Source of the DNA: Niallia circulans
Lineage (GTDB): Bacteria; Bacillota; Bacilli; Bacillales; Cytobacillaceae
Assembly: GCF_003726095.1 (NCBI RefSeq)
Contig: NZ_CP026031.1
Coordinates: 1,364,001-1,428,000, forward strand
DNA length: 64,000 bases
Direction of reading: 5' to 3'
The position numbers were made by a program, and so were the translations under genes. Below the pieces are notes generated by a model that saw only the letters and a list, made by a program, of their open reading frames with translations, was not told where the DNA came from and did no database searches. Each line of letters starts with the position of its first letter. The stretch's first letter is position 1. Below are positions 27,418 through 37,692 of this stretch, one piece after another.

Positions 27418-28149
27418 TTATTTTTCGCAAGATACTATCAAGAAAAGCGGAATCCTCATTCGTCTTTCATATTCTTCTTTACGCAAAAAATTTTCTCGTT
27501 TCGGCATTCCTTCTCGTAAATCGGTTATTTTAAAGCCTGCTTCTTTTAACAGCCGAAAATACTCCTCAATCGTGCGATGATATTTTACTACTTCCTCATC
27601 TATCCATCGCTCTATTCTTTCTCCTATAGAAAAATAATCATCGACAATCCAATTCGTTCTTTTTTTCGAGGAAACGGAACTGTCAAATGTAGAAAGGCAT
27701 AGAGGATGTTGCACACTAAAGATAAACTTACCATTATCATTTAACTGATCATATACACCCTGAAAAATTGGCTGTAAGTCTTTAATATAGTGAAATACTA
27801 GCCTTGAGACAACGATATCCATTTTGCTATTGCTAAATTTCCAATCCTCTAGTGTAGAATGATACACAGAAGCAGTTGTGCCATTTAAAATATGGGAAGC
27901 TTCGTCAAACATTCTCTTCGAACCTTCTATTCCTGTATAACTTGCTGCACCTTTTTCTAAAAGTTCTATACCAAAACTTGCATCTCCACAACCTAAATCA
28001 AGGATAGACTTACCGTCTATTTTCCCTAATAATTCAGATAAAATAGGGCTTTCTATACTATTATTGGGGCTTGTTTCTCGATTTCTTCTAGCCCGATAAT
28101 TTTCAAAGAACTGTTCCTGATCGTATACAGAAGAACCTGTATATGCCAT
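27418..28149 (-). CDS. Class I SAM-dependent methyltransferase
   Basis: Soluble methyltransferase of about 243 residues. Motif I for AdoMet binding is ILDLGCGDASFG, followed by the acidic loop YTGIEGSKRM and later MDIVVSRLVFHY. Substrate is unknown; similar proteins are annotated only as methyltransferase domain proteins. The ATG at 28149 is preferred, since AGGTGGAGAT precedes it, over an in-frame start five codons upstream. The upstream SGNH hydrolase ends at 28158, so the two genes are adjacent and probably cotranscribed. Confidence 0.85.
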   Translation of the reverse strand: MAYTGSSVYDQEQFFENYRARRNRETSPNNSIESPILSELLGKIDGKSILDLGCGDASFGIELLEKGAASYTGIEGSKRMFDEASHILNGTTASVYHSTLEDWKFSNSKMDIVVSRLVFHYIKDLQPIFQGVYDQLNDNGKFIFSVQHPLCLSTFDSSVSSKKRTNWIVDDYFSIGERIERWIDEEVVKYHRTIEEYFRLLKEAGFKITDLREGMPKRENFLRKEEYERRMRIPLFLIVSCEK

Positions 28150-28157
28150 ATCTCCAC

Positions 28158-28721
28158 CTACCAAATTTTATCTATTTTTTTCACAAGCAAATCTACTAAA
28201 ATAGCATAACCTGCTTCCCCAAAATGAAGACCATCATTATGTATACCTTTTAGTTTCTTCTGATAATCTTTTAAAGAGAGCATTTCAGTATAAAAATCAA
28301 TAAAGTTTGCTCCTGTTTCATTAGCAACTTCCTTAACTGCATTTGCATACCTAGCTAAAACCTCATTTGTCCTTGCAAACTGCAACGTTTCATCGACTGG
28401 AGCTGGCGTAATCAGAATAGCCTTGTCTGGACCAATCAATTGGACGATTCTCTTCATATTTTTTCGATAGGTGGGTAAGTCAATCATCTTATGAAAGGCT
28501 GCATCATTTGCACCAAATAGAATCGTTACTAAATCAGGCTGCTTCTGGATAACATCTGCTTGTATTCTTTTTAATGCATCAACTGTGTTATTCCCATTTA
28601 TTCCTGCATTGATTATTTCATAATGATCGATTTTATCTGCCAGCATGGCTGTCAAAACAGGTTCATTTCTAGTTTCTCTCCCTGCAGTAATACTATCTCC
28701 AAAGCAAATTAAAAGCGGTAT
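28158..28721 (-). CDS. SGNH/GDSL hydrolase, apparently starting at AUA
   Basis: Small esterase/lipase-like hydrolase of 187 residues, probably cytoplasmic because no signal peptide is seen. Block I is LICFGDSITAG (nucleophile Ser), block III LFGANDA, and block V NDGLHFGEAGY with the Asp/His pair. The first ATG or TTG would begin after block I and remove the nucleophile. The only frame position that keeps the motif and has a ribosome site (GGAGGG, spacing 7) is an ATA codon at 28719-28721. Either an AUA start is used, or an ATG has changed by one base, or there is a sequence error. Confidence 0.8.
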   Translation of the reverse strand: MPLLICFGDSITAGRETRNEPVLTAMLADKIDHYEIINAGINGNNTVDALKRIQADVIQKQPDLVTILFGANDAAFHKMIDLPTYRKNMKRIVQLIGPDKAILITPAPVDETLQFARTNEVLARYANAVKEVANETGANFIDFYTEMLSLKDYQKKLKGIHNDGLHFGEAGYAILVDLLVKKIDKIW

Positions 28722-28865
28722 TTTTTCTCCCTCCTTCCTGTAAGAATATTCAAACCACTTGCTTCTATCCTATTTTATACTAATTGGAATGATTCGTCTT
28801 TTTCTTTTCGGAAATAAAACTTAAAAGTAGCAATTAGATTGTTGCACAAATTAATCCTATTGAAA

Positions 28866-29930
28866 TTAACCTTTTCGCTCTGCTAATCTTTTTTCTACAC
28901 GCTGAAAACCCCATTTCATAATAATTGGGACACAAAATAAGATAAACAACAATCGAAATAACTGGTACGTTGTGATAATCGGCAAGTTAGCATGAACGGA
29001 TTGCCCCAGTACGGCCATTTCCGCCATTCCTCCTGGAGCTAATCCAATAAAAGCAGTCAATAATGAAATATCCTGATCTACTCTTACTAAAATATAGCCA
29101 AGTACTAAAGAAAAAAGGACTAGTAAGGCAGAAGTTACTGTAACAACACTTAAAAACCTTGCTTTGTTTTCGATATTACCAAATTTAATTTGTAAACCAA
29201 GATCAATTCCAATCAATGTTTGTGCCACACATGCAAGAGAAGTCGGAATTTCGGGTACATCCATCCCAGCAATCGATATGGTTGCAACAAAAATCATTGG
29301 ACCAATCATAAACGGCGCTGGAAACTTCCACTTTTTCACTTTGCTTGCAATTAGAGAGCAAAAGAATAAGATTAGGAAAATCATCCAATTATAGCTCGGG
29401 CTTCCGCTAGTGGTTGTTACTGCTGCAACTGCTTGATTGCCATACAAAATAGGACTATATACGAGGAGTGGAACAAGAATCATGACAGATAAAATTCTAC
29501 TTATTTGAATAACTGTAACGACAGTGAGATCAATTCCTTTTATTTCTGAACTAATCGCCACCATTTGAGATAGTCCTCCTGGGATGCTACCGGCAACAGT
29601 TGATTTTAAATTACTATGCGTTAATTTTGAAGTTGTAAAGGCAAGAAGGAAACTAAAGGCAAGCATAACAACCGTCATCAAAAGCATGGAGGGGAGGTGG
29701 GTTCCCATTTCAATAAGTGTCTGATTGGTAAATTGTCTTCCAATGAGGTAGCCAATAACAAGGAGTCCGATATCTCGAAAGGAGAAAGGTAAATTCGGAG
29801 AATTTTTGGCAAGTCGAACATAAAGGATGGTACTGAACATGGGGCCAAGCAGCCAAGACAGAGGAAGCTGGCATACTTGAAACAACCATCCCCCAAATAC
29901 AGCACTTAAACATAAGAAAAGTAATGACAT
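28866..29930 (-). CDS. AbrB family (COG3180) membrane transporter
   Basis: Integral membrane protein of 354 residues with about ten hydrophobic segments arranged as two related halves. The repeated signatures LSWLLGPM near residue 24 and FPAPFMIGPMI near residue 210 are typical of the so-called AbrB/ammonia-monooxygenase-like family, as are GSIPGGLSQMV and GLAPGGMAEMAVLG. The name is historical; it has nothing to do with the AbrB transcription factor. The substrate is unknown. It is a single gene on the minus strand. Confidence 0.86.
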   Translation of the reverse strand: MSLLFLCLSAVFGGWLFQVCQLPLSWLLGPMFSTILYVRLAKNSPNLPFSFRDIGLLVIGYLIGRQFTNQTLIEMGTHLPSMLLMTVVMLAFSFLLAFTTSKLTHSNLKSTVAGSIPGGLSQMVAISSEIKGIDLTVVTVIQISRILSVMILVPLLVYSPILYGNQAVAAVTTTSGSPSYNWMIFLILFFCSLIASKVKKWKFPAPFMIGPMIFVATISIAGMDVPEIPTSLACVAQTLIGIDLGLQIKFGNIENKARFLSVVTVTSALLVLFSLVLGYILVRVDQDISLLTAFIGLAPGGMAEMAVLGQSVHANLPIITTYQLFRLLFILFCVPIIMKWGFQRVEKRLAERKG

Positions 29931-29944
29931 AAATTCGATCCTTT

Positions 29945-29984
29945 CATAAAAGAAATAAGTACTTTCATTATACTACTTATTTCT
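29945..29984 (-). terminator. Terminator after the secreted-protein gene at 30009
   Basis: AGAAATAAGT pairs perfectly with ACTTATTTCT. On the minus strand TTTTAT follows the stem. Confidence 0.75.
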
Positions 29985-30008
29985 CCTTAAAATGAAGAAT
30001 CTCTTTTT

Positions 30009-30785
30009 TTAATGGTGCTGCGATCCTTTATAACTAATTTCCTTCACTTTTACTTTTTCTAATATCCATTCTTCCTTTTTCCATATCCACCAAGTTTCCA
30101 AGTAACCAATCGTATCAACTGTCGCCAGCCCACTAATTCTTTGTTTCCCTTTCATCGCCGTTTGATTGTTGAATCTTGTTACTTTTAATTCGGAAAAGGG
30201 GGATAAAATTAATTCAGTTGGTTCATTTAATCTTGCTTTATGATAAAGACCAAGTTTCTCATAATGATTTCTCCGATCATATAAATCGAATATATATGTT
30301 TTTTCATTATTTATTTTTATTTCCGCTTTATAGGCATCTTTAAACTGACTTTCAACCGATGCCAGCTCTGGTTTTTGCAATTCTATTAAATGATTGCCTT
30401 GTAGTTGAAAGAAATAAAAGTTTTTTTCTGACCCTCTTTCATTCGCAGAAACAGTAAGTAATATTTCTTTTTGATGATCATCATTTATATCGATTATATG
30501 TAATACAGGATCAAATCCACCTTCCACTGTTAGAGTGGCGCTCTTATCTTTTCCTTTCGTTACCTTTAAAAAAAATTCCTTAAAGAAATTGCTATTTTCA
30601 GGCTGATCGGATGCATCTCCTTTTAATTGCACGGTTTCTTCCTGTTCATCATTTGTTATATCGATTTTTTCTTCCAAAATTAATTTGTTTGTTTTATCTT
30701 CTTTCTCCATTGCATATACACCAGTAATAGCAGTTAAAGTCATCAAAAAGAAAGCACATAAAGCCACAAGCATTTCCCTTCTCAT
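30009..30785 (-). CDS. Hypothetical secreted protein (258 aa)
   Basis: I do not recognise a named family. The N-terminus MRREMLVALCAFFLMTLTAITGVYA is a clear signal peptide with a likely cleavage after VYA. The mature part is acidic and beta-rich, with an FDPVLHIIDINDDHQKEILLTV stretch that resembles FG-GAP/VCBS-type or sugar-binding beta repeats, and two WW pairs near the C-terminus (ETWWIWKKEEW). It is probably exported and retained in the wall or released. It is monocistronic, with a terminator after the stop. Confidence 0.72.
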   Translation of the reverse strand: MRREMLVALCAFFLMTLTAITGVYAMEKEDKTNKLILEEKIDITNDEQEETVQLKGDASDQPENSNFFKEFFLKVTKGKDKSATLTVEGGFDPVLHIIDINDDHQKEILLTVSANERGSEKNFYFFQLQGNHLIELQKPELASVESQFKDAYKAEIKINNEKTYIFDLYDRRNHYEKLGLYHKARLNEPTELILSPFSELKVTRFNNQTAMKGKQRISGLATVDTIGYLETWWIWKKEEWILEKVKVKEISYKGSQHH

Positions 30786-31013
30786 GCTAAAACCTCCCTA
30801 TGTCTTATTACTTTTAGGATGTCCTTTTTTGGTAAAATCATGTAAGAAAGGAAAAGAAATTTTAATTGGAGGTTTTGCATAAAGTAAACTGGCATTATTA
30901 GAAGGTAAATGAACTCCATTGTTTATGATTTTCGTATTTAAAAAAGCGGGGTTTGCTCGGATAAAGACTGCCTTTTTCAGTGGTATTATAAAAAGTAGTA
31001 TTCATTTGTTTGA

Positions 31014-31585
31014 TGAACGCTATTTTCTTCTGCGTTCTCCTGCAAAGTGGTTTTCATTTTCTTCATGAACACTATTTTTTCCTGCATTCTCTTCCAAAGT
31101 TGCTTTCATTCACTCGATGAACGCTATTTTCTCCTGCGTTCTCCTTCAAAGTGGTTTTCATTTATTCGATGAACGCTATTTTCTCTTACGTTCTCCTTCA
31201 AAGTGGTTTTCATTTATTCGATGAACGCTATTTTCTCTTACGTTCTACTCCAATGTGGCTTTCATTTTCTTCATGAACGCTATTTTCTCCTGCGTTCTAG
31301 TCCAATGTGGCTTTCATTTTCTTCATGAACGCTATTTTCTCCTGCGTTCTCCTTCAAAGTGGTTTTCATTCATTCGATGAAAGCTATTTTCTCTTACGTT
31401 CTACTCCAATGTGGCTTTCATTTTCTTCATGAACGCTATTTTTTCCTGCGTTCTCCTTCAAAGTTGCTTTCATTCACTCGATGAACGCTATTTTCTCCTG
31501 CGTTCTCCTTCAAAGTGGTTTTCATTCACTCGATGAACACCTTTTTCTTCGACATTCTCTTCCAAAGTGATTTTCATCGCTTTAC
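31014..31585. repeat. Tandem array of eleven 52-bp units
   Basis: Eleven consecutive copies of a 52-base unit begin at 31014, each starting TGAACGCTATTTT, with the last at 31534. A partial unit precedes. Units differ in a few positions that come in sets (for example CAAAGTGGTTTTCATTCATTCGA versus CAATGTGGCTTTCATTTTCTTCA), giving a mosaic array. Most contain the inverted pair GAACGC/GCGTTC with an 11-base spacer, able to form a small hairpin. The 52-base period breaks any long reading frame, so the array is non-coding. It lies between the parC terminator and a secreted-protein gene. Confidence 0.93.
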
Positions 31586-31616
31586 CTTCCCTTTATCCAA
31601 AACAATTTCATTCTAA

Positions 31617-31666
31617 TTAAAAGAGGTTCCCAATTCGCAATTGACCTTACGAATCGGGAACCTCTT
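31617..31666 (-). terminator. parC terminator
   Basis: AAGAGGTTCCC pairs perfectly with GGGAACCTCTT, with further pairing inside (GATTCG/CGAATT), followed by TTTT on the minus strand. Confidence 0.87.
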
Positions 31667-31679
31667 AAACTAATATTAT

Positions 31680-34115
31680 TTATACTTGCTCATCGGTAAT
31701 TTTTTCTTCCCATAATTCAACAATTTTACCTGCCTCTGTTTCATCGATAACAAAGGATCCATTGGAATAGCGATCATTAAAGCGAAGATCTGCCGTTTTC
31801 AGCGATTCAATATCGCCTTTCTCGGTTTGAAGATAAATGATATCTTGTGCCCCTGCTATTGTCATCCCAACAATACGGTGAGGATTTGCTTTTAATTCTC
31901 GAAGCATAATCAAGCCTCGTTTTGCTCTTCCAGAAAACTCAAATTCAGTGAGTTTCATTTTTTTTATGGAACCACGTTGCGTAACAATTACGACGCTTTC
32001 CTGCAGAGGATTTGTTATAACTTTACCAGCAACAACATAATCATTGTCTTTAAGATTAATACCTTTGACACCAGCTGCTCTTGCACCAACAATATTGATT
32101 TCTTCCTCATGGAATCGTAAGGCATAACCTATATGAGTTGCTATTAAAACTTCTTGTTTACCGTTTGTTAGGAAAACATCTACTACTTCGTCGTCTCCTT
32201 TTAGGTTAATAGCAACTAATGGTTTAGAGTAACGCTGTGCTTTATAGTTAATCAACTCTGTTTTCTTCGCCATACCATTTTTTGTAAAGAAAAGCAGATA
32301 TTGATTTTGTTCAAAGTCCTTTATAGGCATTGCCTTAATAATCGATTCATCTCGGTCAATTGGTATGATATTGGAAATATGCTGACCTAGATCCTTCCAG
32401 CGTATATCTGGCAACTCGTGTACCGGTAAATAGAGATAATTGCCTTTGTCTGTAAACAATAACAAGACTTCGGTTGTGTTTACATCTATTTTGGCAAGTA
32501 TTCGATCTGTATCTTTCATACCAAAATCTTGGCCATTGCTTGCTGCATATGAACGCTGGCTTGTGCGCTTAATATATCCATCTTTCGTTACAGTGACAAT
32601 TACATCTTCACTCGCGATTAAGACTTCAAGATTGATTTTAATTTCTTCAATTTCATCTTGTATTAATGTACGTCTTTCACTAACAAAGCGTTTTTTTACA
32701 TCTTTAAGTTCTTTTTTGATAACCGATAGCAATTTCTTTTCACTTGCTAGGATTGCCGTCCACTCTTCAATTTTTTGGGCCAACTCTGCCGCCTCTGCTT
32801 CTAATGCCGTTATATCTGTATTGGTTAAGCGGTATAACTGTAAAGACACAATTGCTTCTGCTTGAGGCTCAGTAAATTGAAAAGCAGCCATCAAGTTATT
32901 TTTCGCATCTCGTTTATCCTTTGATGCGCGGATCGTTGCTATAACCTCATCAAGAATAGATAATGCTTTTATTAATCCATCCACAATATGCTCGCGATCT
33001 TTAGCTTTTTGCAAGTCGAATTCAGTACGTCGTTTAATCGTTTCTTTTTGATGCTCGATATAAGCATCAAGTAAAGCGATAATTCCCATTAATTTTGGAC
33101 GTTTATTATGAATGGCTACCATATTAAAGCTGTAAGTAATCTGTAGATCGGTATTTTTAAATAAGAAATTTAGAATTCCGTTTGCATCGACTTCTTTTTT
33201 CAACTCGATTACAATTCGCAATCCTGTACGATCCGTTTCATCTCTTACTTCTGCGATTCCCTCTACTTTACGATCCAAACGCAATTCATCAATCTTTTTC
33301 ACCAGATTGCTTTTATTTAGCTCATAAGGAACCTCTGTAATGACAATTTGCTGCTTGCCGCCTCGTAATGTTTCAATTTCTGTTTTTCCACGAACAATGA
33401 TTTTCCCTTTACCAGTCTCATATGCCTTTTTAATTCCTTCTACTCCTTGGATAATACCACCAGTCGGGAAATCTGGACCTTTAATATGTTTCATAATGTC
33501 TTCCACCGTACAATTTGGTGAATCCATACGCTCAATCACACCATCGATAACTTCTCCCAAGTGATGTGGTGGTATATCTGTTGCATATCCAGCCGAGATA
33601 CCTGTAGAACCATTGACTAACAAATTCGGGAATTTCGCTGGTAACACCGTTGGTTCATTGGATGTATCATCAAAGTTTGGAATGAAATCCACAGTTCTTT
33701 TTTCAATATCACGAAGTAACTCTGCAGAAATAGCCGATAATCTAGCCTCTGTGTAACGCATAGCCGCCGGTGGATCCCCGTCAATACTCCCGTTATTTCC
33801 GTGCATTTCAATTAGGACATTACGAACCTTCCATTCTTGACTCATTCTTACCATCGCGTCATATACAGAAGAATCGCCGTGGGGATGGTAATTACCAATA
33901 ACATTCCCGACTGTTTTTGCTGATTTGCGGAAATGTTTATCATGTGTATTTCCTTCTTCATGCATCGCATAAAGAATACGACGCTGAACAGGCTTTAATC
34001 CATCTCTCGCATCCGGTAATGCCCGTTCTTGAATAATGTATTTACTATACCGTCCAAAACGATCACCGAGAACATCCTCTAAAGGTAAATCACGGTATTG
34101 CTCTAATGAACTCAT
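31680..34115 (-). CDS. parC: DNA topoisomerase IV subunit A
   Basis: Breakage-rejoining subunit of topoisomerase IV, which separates linked daughter chromosomes. The 811-residue protein begins with [20 protein letters not shown]; the catalytic Tyr region reads MRYTEARLS. The quinolone-resistance region reads [17 protein letters not shown], the drug-sensitive form. C-terminal beta-pinwheel repeats start about residue 500. The gene overlaps parE by 4 bases (ATGA), giving translational coupling and equal production of the two subunits. Confidence 0.97.
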   Translation of the reverse strand: MSSLEQYRDLPLEDVLGDRFGRYSKYIIQERALPDARDGLKPVQRRILYAMHEEGNTHDKHFRKSAKTVGNVIGNYHPHGDSSVYDAMVRMSQEWKVRNVLIEMHGNNGSIDGDPPAAMRYTEARLSAISAELLRDIEKRTVDFIPNFDDTSNEPTVLPAKFPNLLVNGSTGISAGYATDIPPHHLGEVIDGVIERMDSPNCTVEDIMKHIKGPDFPTGGIIQGVEGIKKAYETGKGKIIVRGKTEIETLRGGKQQIVITEVPYELNKSNLVKKIDELRLDRKVEGIAEVRDETDRTGLRIVIELKKEVDANGILNFLFKNTDLQITYSFNMVAIHNKRPKLMGIIALLDAYIEHQKETIKRRTEFDLQKAKDREHIVDGLIKALSILDEVIATIRASKDKRDAKNNLMAAFQFTEPQAEAIVSLQLYRLTNTDITALEAEAAELAQKIEEWTAILASEKKLLSVIKKELKDVKKRFVSERRTLIQDEIEEIKINLEVLIASEDVIVTVTKDGYIKRTSQRSYAASNGQDFGMKDTDRILAKIDVNTTEVLLLFTDKGNYLYLPVHELPDIRWKDLGQHISNIIPIDRDESIIKAMPIKDFEQNQYLLFFTKNGMAKKTELINYKAQRYSKPLVAINLKGDDEVVDVFLTNGKQEVLIATHIGYALRFHEEEINIVGARAAGVKGINLKDNDYVVAGKVITNPLQESVVIVTQRGSIKKMKLTEFEFSGRAKRGLIMLRELKANPHRIVGMTIAGAQDIIYLQTEKGDIESLKTADLRFNDRYSNGSFVIDETEAGKIVELWEEKITDEQV

Positions 34116-36097
34116 GATGGACTCTCCTCCTCAGTGACCATAATATTTTCATTTTCGAGAATATTGCCTTCTTCTTCTAATCCGAATGCAACATTTGATT
34201 CAATCCATTTTCTACGTGGTTCCACCTTATCACCCATTAATGTTGTGACACGACGTTCAGCACGAGCAAGATCATCTATCTTAACTCGTATTAACGTTCT
34301 TGTTTCAGGATTCATTGTTGTTTCCCAAAGTTGATCGGCATTCATCTCGCCAAGACCTTTATATCTCTGCAAAATATAGCCTTTCCCCACTTTTTTAATG
34401 GTATCTTGCAAGTCATCATCGCTCCAAGAGTATTCAATGACTTCTTTTTTTCCAGAACCTTTACTAACCTTATACAATGGCGGTAAAGCGATATATACCT
34501 TACCTGCTTCCACAAGAGGTTTCATATAACGATAAAAAAACGTTAATAGAAGTACTTGAATATGTGCTCCATCTGTATCAGCATCTGTCATGATAATGAC
34601 TTTATCATAGTTAGAATCCTCTACTTTAAAGTCGGCTCCCACTCCAGCCCCAATTGCATGGATAATTGTGTTTATCTCTTCATTTTTAAAGATATCTGCA
34701 AGCTTTGCTTTTTCCGTATTGATTACTTTTCCGCGCAATGGAAGAACAGCTTGAAAGCGACGATCTCTCCCCTGTTTTGCGGAACCGCCAGCAGAATCTC
34801 CTTCCACTAAATATAATTCATTTCTTTGTGGGTTTTTCGATTGAGCAGGAGTTAGCTTACCAGAAAGAACTGCCTCTCCACGCTTACGTTTTTTCCCACT
34901 TCTTGCTTCTTCTCTTGCCTTTCGAGCAGCTTCTCTAGCTTGTGCCGCTTTAATCGATTTCTTAATTAAAAGAGAGCTGACTTCAGGATTTTCCTCAAAG
35001 AAATAGGCTAAGTGTTCAGAGACAACAGCATCCACCGCTGATCTTGCCTCACTGGTCCCTAATTTTCCTTTTGTTTGCCCTTCAAATTGTAATAAATCTT
35101 CTGGTACACGTACAGAAACGATAGCAGATAAGCCTTCACGGATATCCGAACCATCCAAGTTTTTATCCTTTTCTTTCAGAAGGTTAACTTTTCGCGCATA
35201 TTCGTTAAACATACGTGTCATGGCTGTTTTGGCCCCAGCTTCATGTGTCCCGCCATCCTTTGTGCGGACATTATTAACAAAGGACAAAACATTCTCTGAA
35301 TAGCCATCATTGAATTGAAAAGCATATTCCACTTCAATCCCGTTACTTTCGCCTTCAAGGCTTACGACTGGATGCAGGGTATCTTTCTCTTCATTTAAAT
35401 ATTCAACAAAAGCTTCTATTCCATTTTCATAATGGAAAACACCGTGCTCATTATTTCTTTCATCGATAATTTCAATTCTTAGCCCTTTTAATAAAAAGGC
35501 AGATTCTCTTAAACGTTCACAAAGCGTTTCATAATTATAAGTGGTTGTTGAAAATATCGCTGGATCTGGCTTAAAGTGAATCGTTGTTCCAGTTTGATTT
35601 GTTTTCCCGACTTTTTCTAGTGTGGTGACAGGTTTTCCGCCGTTTTCAAAACGTTGTTCATAAATAAAACCATCGCGTTTGATCTTTACAACAACCCATT
35701 CTGATAATGCGTTAACAACAGAAGCACCTACACCATGTAAGCCGCCACTAGTTTTGTAACCGCCTTGTCCAAATTTTCCTCCAGCATGAAGAATGGTAAA
35801 GATAACTTCAGGAGTTGGCTTTCCAATCTTATGCATTCCAGTCGGCATTCCACGTCCTCTATCTTTGACACTAATGGAATTGTCACGATGAATTTTTACA
35901 ATAATCGCATCTCCATATCCAGCCAGTGCTTCATCGACTGCGTTATCTACAATTTCATATACAAGATGATGCAATCCTCTAGAATCTGTACTCCCGATAT
36001 ACATTCCCGGACGTTTTCTGACAGCTTCTAAACCTTCTAACACCTGAATGGCATCATCATTATATTCGAATGCTTGCTGATCTTTTGCCACTGACAT
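34112..36097 (-). CDS. parE: DNA topoisomerase IV subunit B
   Basis: ATPase subunit of topoisomerase IV. The GHKL ATP-binding site is seen in [15 protein letters not shown] and GRGRGMPTG, and the toprim metal site in [17 protein letters not shown] and [11 protein letters not shown]. The start [10 protein letters not shown] at 36097 follows AAAGGGG; the longer in-frame reading has no ribosome site. Length 661 residues is normal. A LexA-type box 300 bases upstream suggests induction in the SOS response, as known for B. subtilis parEC. Confidence 0.97.
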   Translation of the reverse strand: MSVAKDQQAFEYNDDAIQVLEGLEAVRKRPGMYIGSTDSRGLHHLVYEIVDNAVDEALAGYGDAIIVKIHRDNSISVKDRGRGMPTGMHKIGKPTPEVIFTILHAGGKFGQGGYKTSGGLHGVGASVVNALSEWVVVKIKRDGFIYEQRFENGGKPVTTLEKVGKTNQTGTTIHFKPDPAIFSTTTYNYETLCERLRESAFLLKGLRIEIIDERNNEHGVFHYENGIEAFVEYLNEEKDTLHPVVSLEGESNGIEVEYAFQFNDGYSENVLSFVNNVRTKDGGTHEAGAKTAMTRMFNEYARKVNLLKEKDKNLDGSDIREGLSAIVSVRVPEDLLQFEGQTKGKLGTSEARSAVDAVVSEHLAYFFEENPEVSSLLIKKSIKAAQAREAARKAREEARSGKKRKRGEAVLSGKLTPAQSKNPQRNELYLVEGDSAGGSAKQGRDRRFQAVLPLRGKVINTEKAKLADIFKNEEINTIIHAIGAGVGADFKVEDSNYDKVIIMTDADTDGAHIQVLLLTFFYRYMKPLVEAGKVYIALPPLYKVSKGSGKKEVIEYSWSDDDLQDTIKKVGKGYILQRYKGLGEMNADQLWETTMNPETRTLIRVKIDDLARAERRVTTLMGDKVEPRRKWIESNVAFGLEEEGNILENENIMVTEEESPS

Positions 36098-36321
36098 ACC
36101 CCTTTCACTTCTACAAATCCGACATAGTATCTTTCTATGTATCATGTCGAACAATTGTTTATGTATTCGTCTAAAAAACGAATTATCCTCTAAGTTCCAA
36201 AATATTTATCGGGTAATTGTTTTTTAGGCAGTTAAGAATTTTTGTCACTTTCTTATATAAAGCTGTAATTTCTATCGTTAACAAAAATTCTAAAACAGCC
36301 CTACTTTTATTAGACGAGTTT

Positions 36322-36354
36322 AAAAGAAGGCTTTTCTACTAACCTTCTTTTTTT
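36322..36354. other. Terminator-like hairpin in the parE leader
   Basis: AAAAGAAGG pairs with CCTTCTTTT across a 12-base loop. Toward the plus strand a T-run follows, so it may stop antisense read-through. On the minus strand it lies between the LexA box and parE and could also attenuate the parEC transcript. Confidence 0.5.
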
Positions 36355-36400
36355 CAAATTATCGAATTTTAATAAACAGTTGTTGATACCTGTCCAACAA

Positions 36401-36414
36401 AGAACATTTGTTCT
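36401..36414. promoter_or_regulatory. Putative LexA (SOS) box upstream of parE
   Basis: AGAACATTTGTTCT fits the Bacillus LexA core GAAC-N4-GTTC and is a near-perfect palindrome. A TACAAT hexamer lies shortly upstream on the minus strand. The remainder of the 36155-36685 gap holds no gene. Confidence 0.68.
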
Positions 36415-36685
36415 TATATCGTATTGTAGCACATAATCTCATTTTTCACGTTCATTTTCCATTTTATCTTTCGATTTTTTCCTGACAAAACCAATATTAT
36501 ACCAATAATCGCAAAAGCAAAAGATTTTTTTAAGAGGATTTCCTCTTTTTATCTATATTATGTTAACACAGATTCTTTGGAAAAACGAATAAGTTTATAA
36601 ATACCGCGTTCATTTTTTTTTAAATGATATCGTTTTATCCACTCAAACAAACAGTTTTTTTAGGATAAATGCTATTCTATTACAA

Positions 36686-36727
36686 AAGAAAAAACAGAAT
36701 GATTAGTGACAACCATTCTGCTTTTTC
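36686..36727 (-). terminator. Terminator of the CoA-binding protein gene
   Basis: On the minus strand GCAGAATGG...CATTCTGT is followed by TTTTTTCTTTT. It starts just after the stop at 36733. Confidence 0.78.
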
Positions 36728-36732
36728 TTTTT

Positions 36733-37146
36733 CTATTTTGTCATCGCGTGCTCTACTTTAATACAGCGATCCATGATTACCGTATAGCCTTTTTCTGTTA
36801 GATCATGAAATGTTTCTTCATGTACAAGTCCCAATTGAGCCCAAAATATATCTGCATCTATTTTTTCAAACTCAGCTGCAACCTCTGGTAAGAATTCCGA
36901 TCTTCTAAACACATTAACAATATCAACATGTCCCTTGATATCTGTTAATTGCTTAACTGCTTTCACACCTAACACTTCATCTACCGTTGGATTTACGGGG
37001 ATAATTTCATATCCTGCCTTTTGCATCGCCTCTGAAACCATATAGGATGTTCTAGAAGGATTATCGCTTAAACCAACTACCGCAATTTTTTTCGCTTTTT
37101 TTAAAATTTTGCCAATCTCTTCTCGACTTGGATTTTCAATTGTCAT
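36733..37146 (-). CDS. yneT: CoA-binding protein, YneT-like
   Basis: Cytoplasmic 137-residue protein with a single CoA-binding Rossmann domain (IAVVGLSDNPSRTSYMVSEAMQKAGYEIIPVNP), related to the N-terminal part of succinyl-CoA synthetases. Its precise role is unknown. B. subtilis yneT is located near plsY and parEC. Here no plsY is found in the 36155-36732 gap, so the usual neighbourhood has been partly rearranged. It has its own terminator and probably its own promoter. Confidence 0.87.
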   Translation of the reverse strand: MTIENPSREEIGKILKKAKKIAVVGLSDNPSRTSYMVSEAMQKAGYEIIPVNPTVDEVLGVKAVKQLTDIKGHVDIVNVFRRSEFLPEVAAEFEKIDADIFWAQLGLVHEETFHDLTEKGYTVIMDRCIKVEHAMTK

Positions 37147-37644
37147 TAAAATCGCTCCTATTCCAATTCATTTCTAGTATATTTCCCCAAAAAGGGAAGA
37201 AAAAACGATGGAAAGCATAATAGAACACACTCTAACAATAGCAAATTTTGCCACACTTCAAAAGAAAATTGCATTATTTGCATAGATTTATGCCTACATA
37301 AAGTTTTTGGCAATAAAATTCTCTAACTAAACAATTTATAAATGTAAGGGGTTATTTTTCATAGAGACCCTTAAATTCCCCACTTTTTGCTCTAAGAATT
37401 GCTCGCCGTAAGCATAACTCTCCCAGAGAGACCCTTTCAATTGTTTTATATAAACACTTCAACAATATTATTAATGCTCCTTCCACTTATCCTTTTAAAA
37501 ATAGTTGCTCTAAAAACAGCATGCTTCGATAAAACGAAATTTGATATATAGTACTATCCATTTTCTTTTGGTTCTTTTAAAAAAAGGAAAAAATTCAGCT
37601 GCAAAAATATTTTTTAAAAATTACTTATGTACTGCCATATCCTT
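37147..37644. other. Non-coding upstream region of the chemoreceptor gene
   Basis: About 500 bases without a credible gene. The words AGAGACCCTT occur twice (near 37363 and 37433), which may be coincidence. No riboswitch motif, including c-di-GMP types, was recognised. Confidence 0.5.
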
Positions 37645-37652
37645 GCCGATAT
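37645..37652 (+). promoter_or_regulatory. SigD-type -10 element before the chemoreceptor gene
   Basis: GCCGATAT matches the SigD -10 consensus exactly. The expected TAAA at -35 is not well matched at the usual spacing. The target gene is a chemoreceptor, a standard SigD regulon member. Confidence 0.62.
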
Positions 37653-37692
37653 AGTAGTGTAAATATTATTTTAATTTAAAGGAGAAATCTGC

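Noticed and set aside
31014..31585. Repeat array considered as CRISPR
   Set aside because: There are no unique spacers; the whole 52-base unit repeats, and no cas genes are present.
31014..31585. Repeat array considered as coding for short peptides on the minus strand
   Set aside because: Short frames such as those beginning ATGAAAACC shift every unit because 52 is not divisible by three, and each soon meets TAG; no consistent product.
37321..37460. Possible riboswitch before the chemoreceptor gene
   Set aside because: I compared with c-di-GMP aptamer features and found no conserved core; the AGAGACCCTT doublet alone is not enough.
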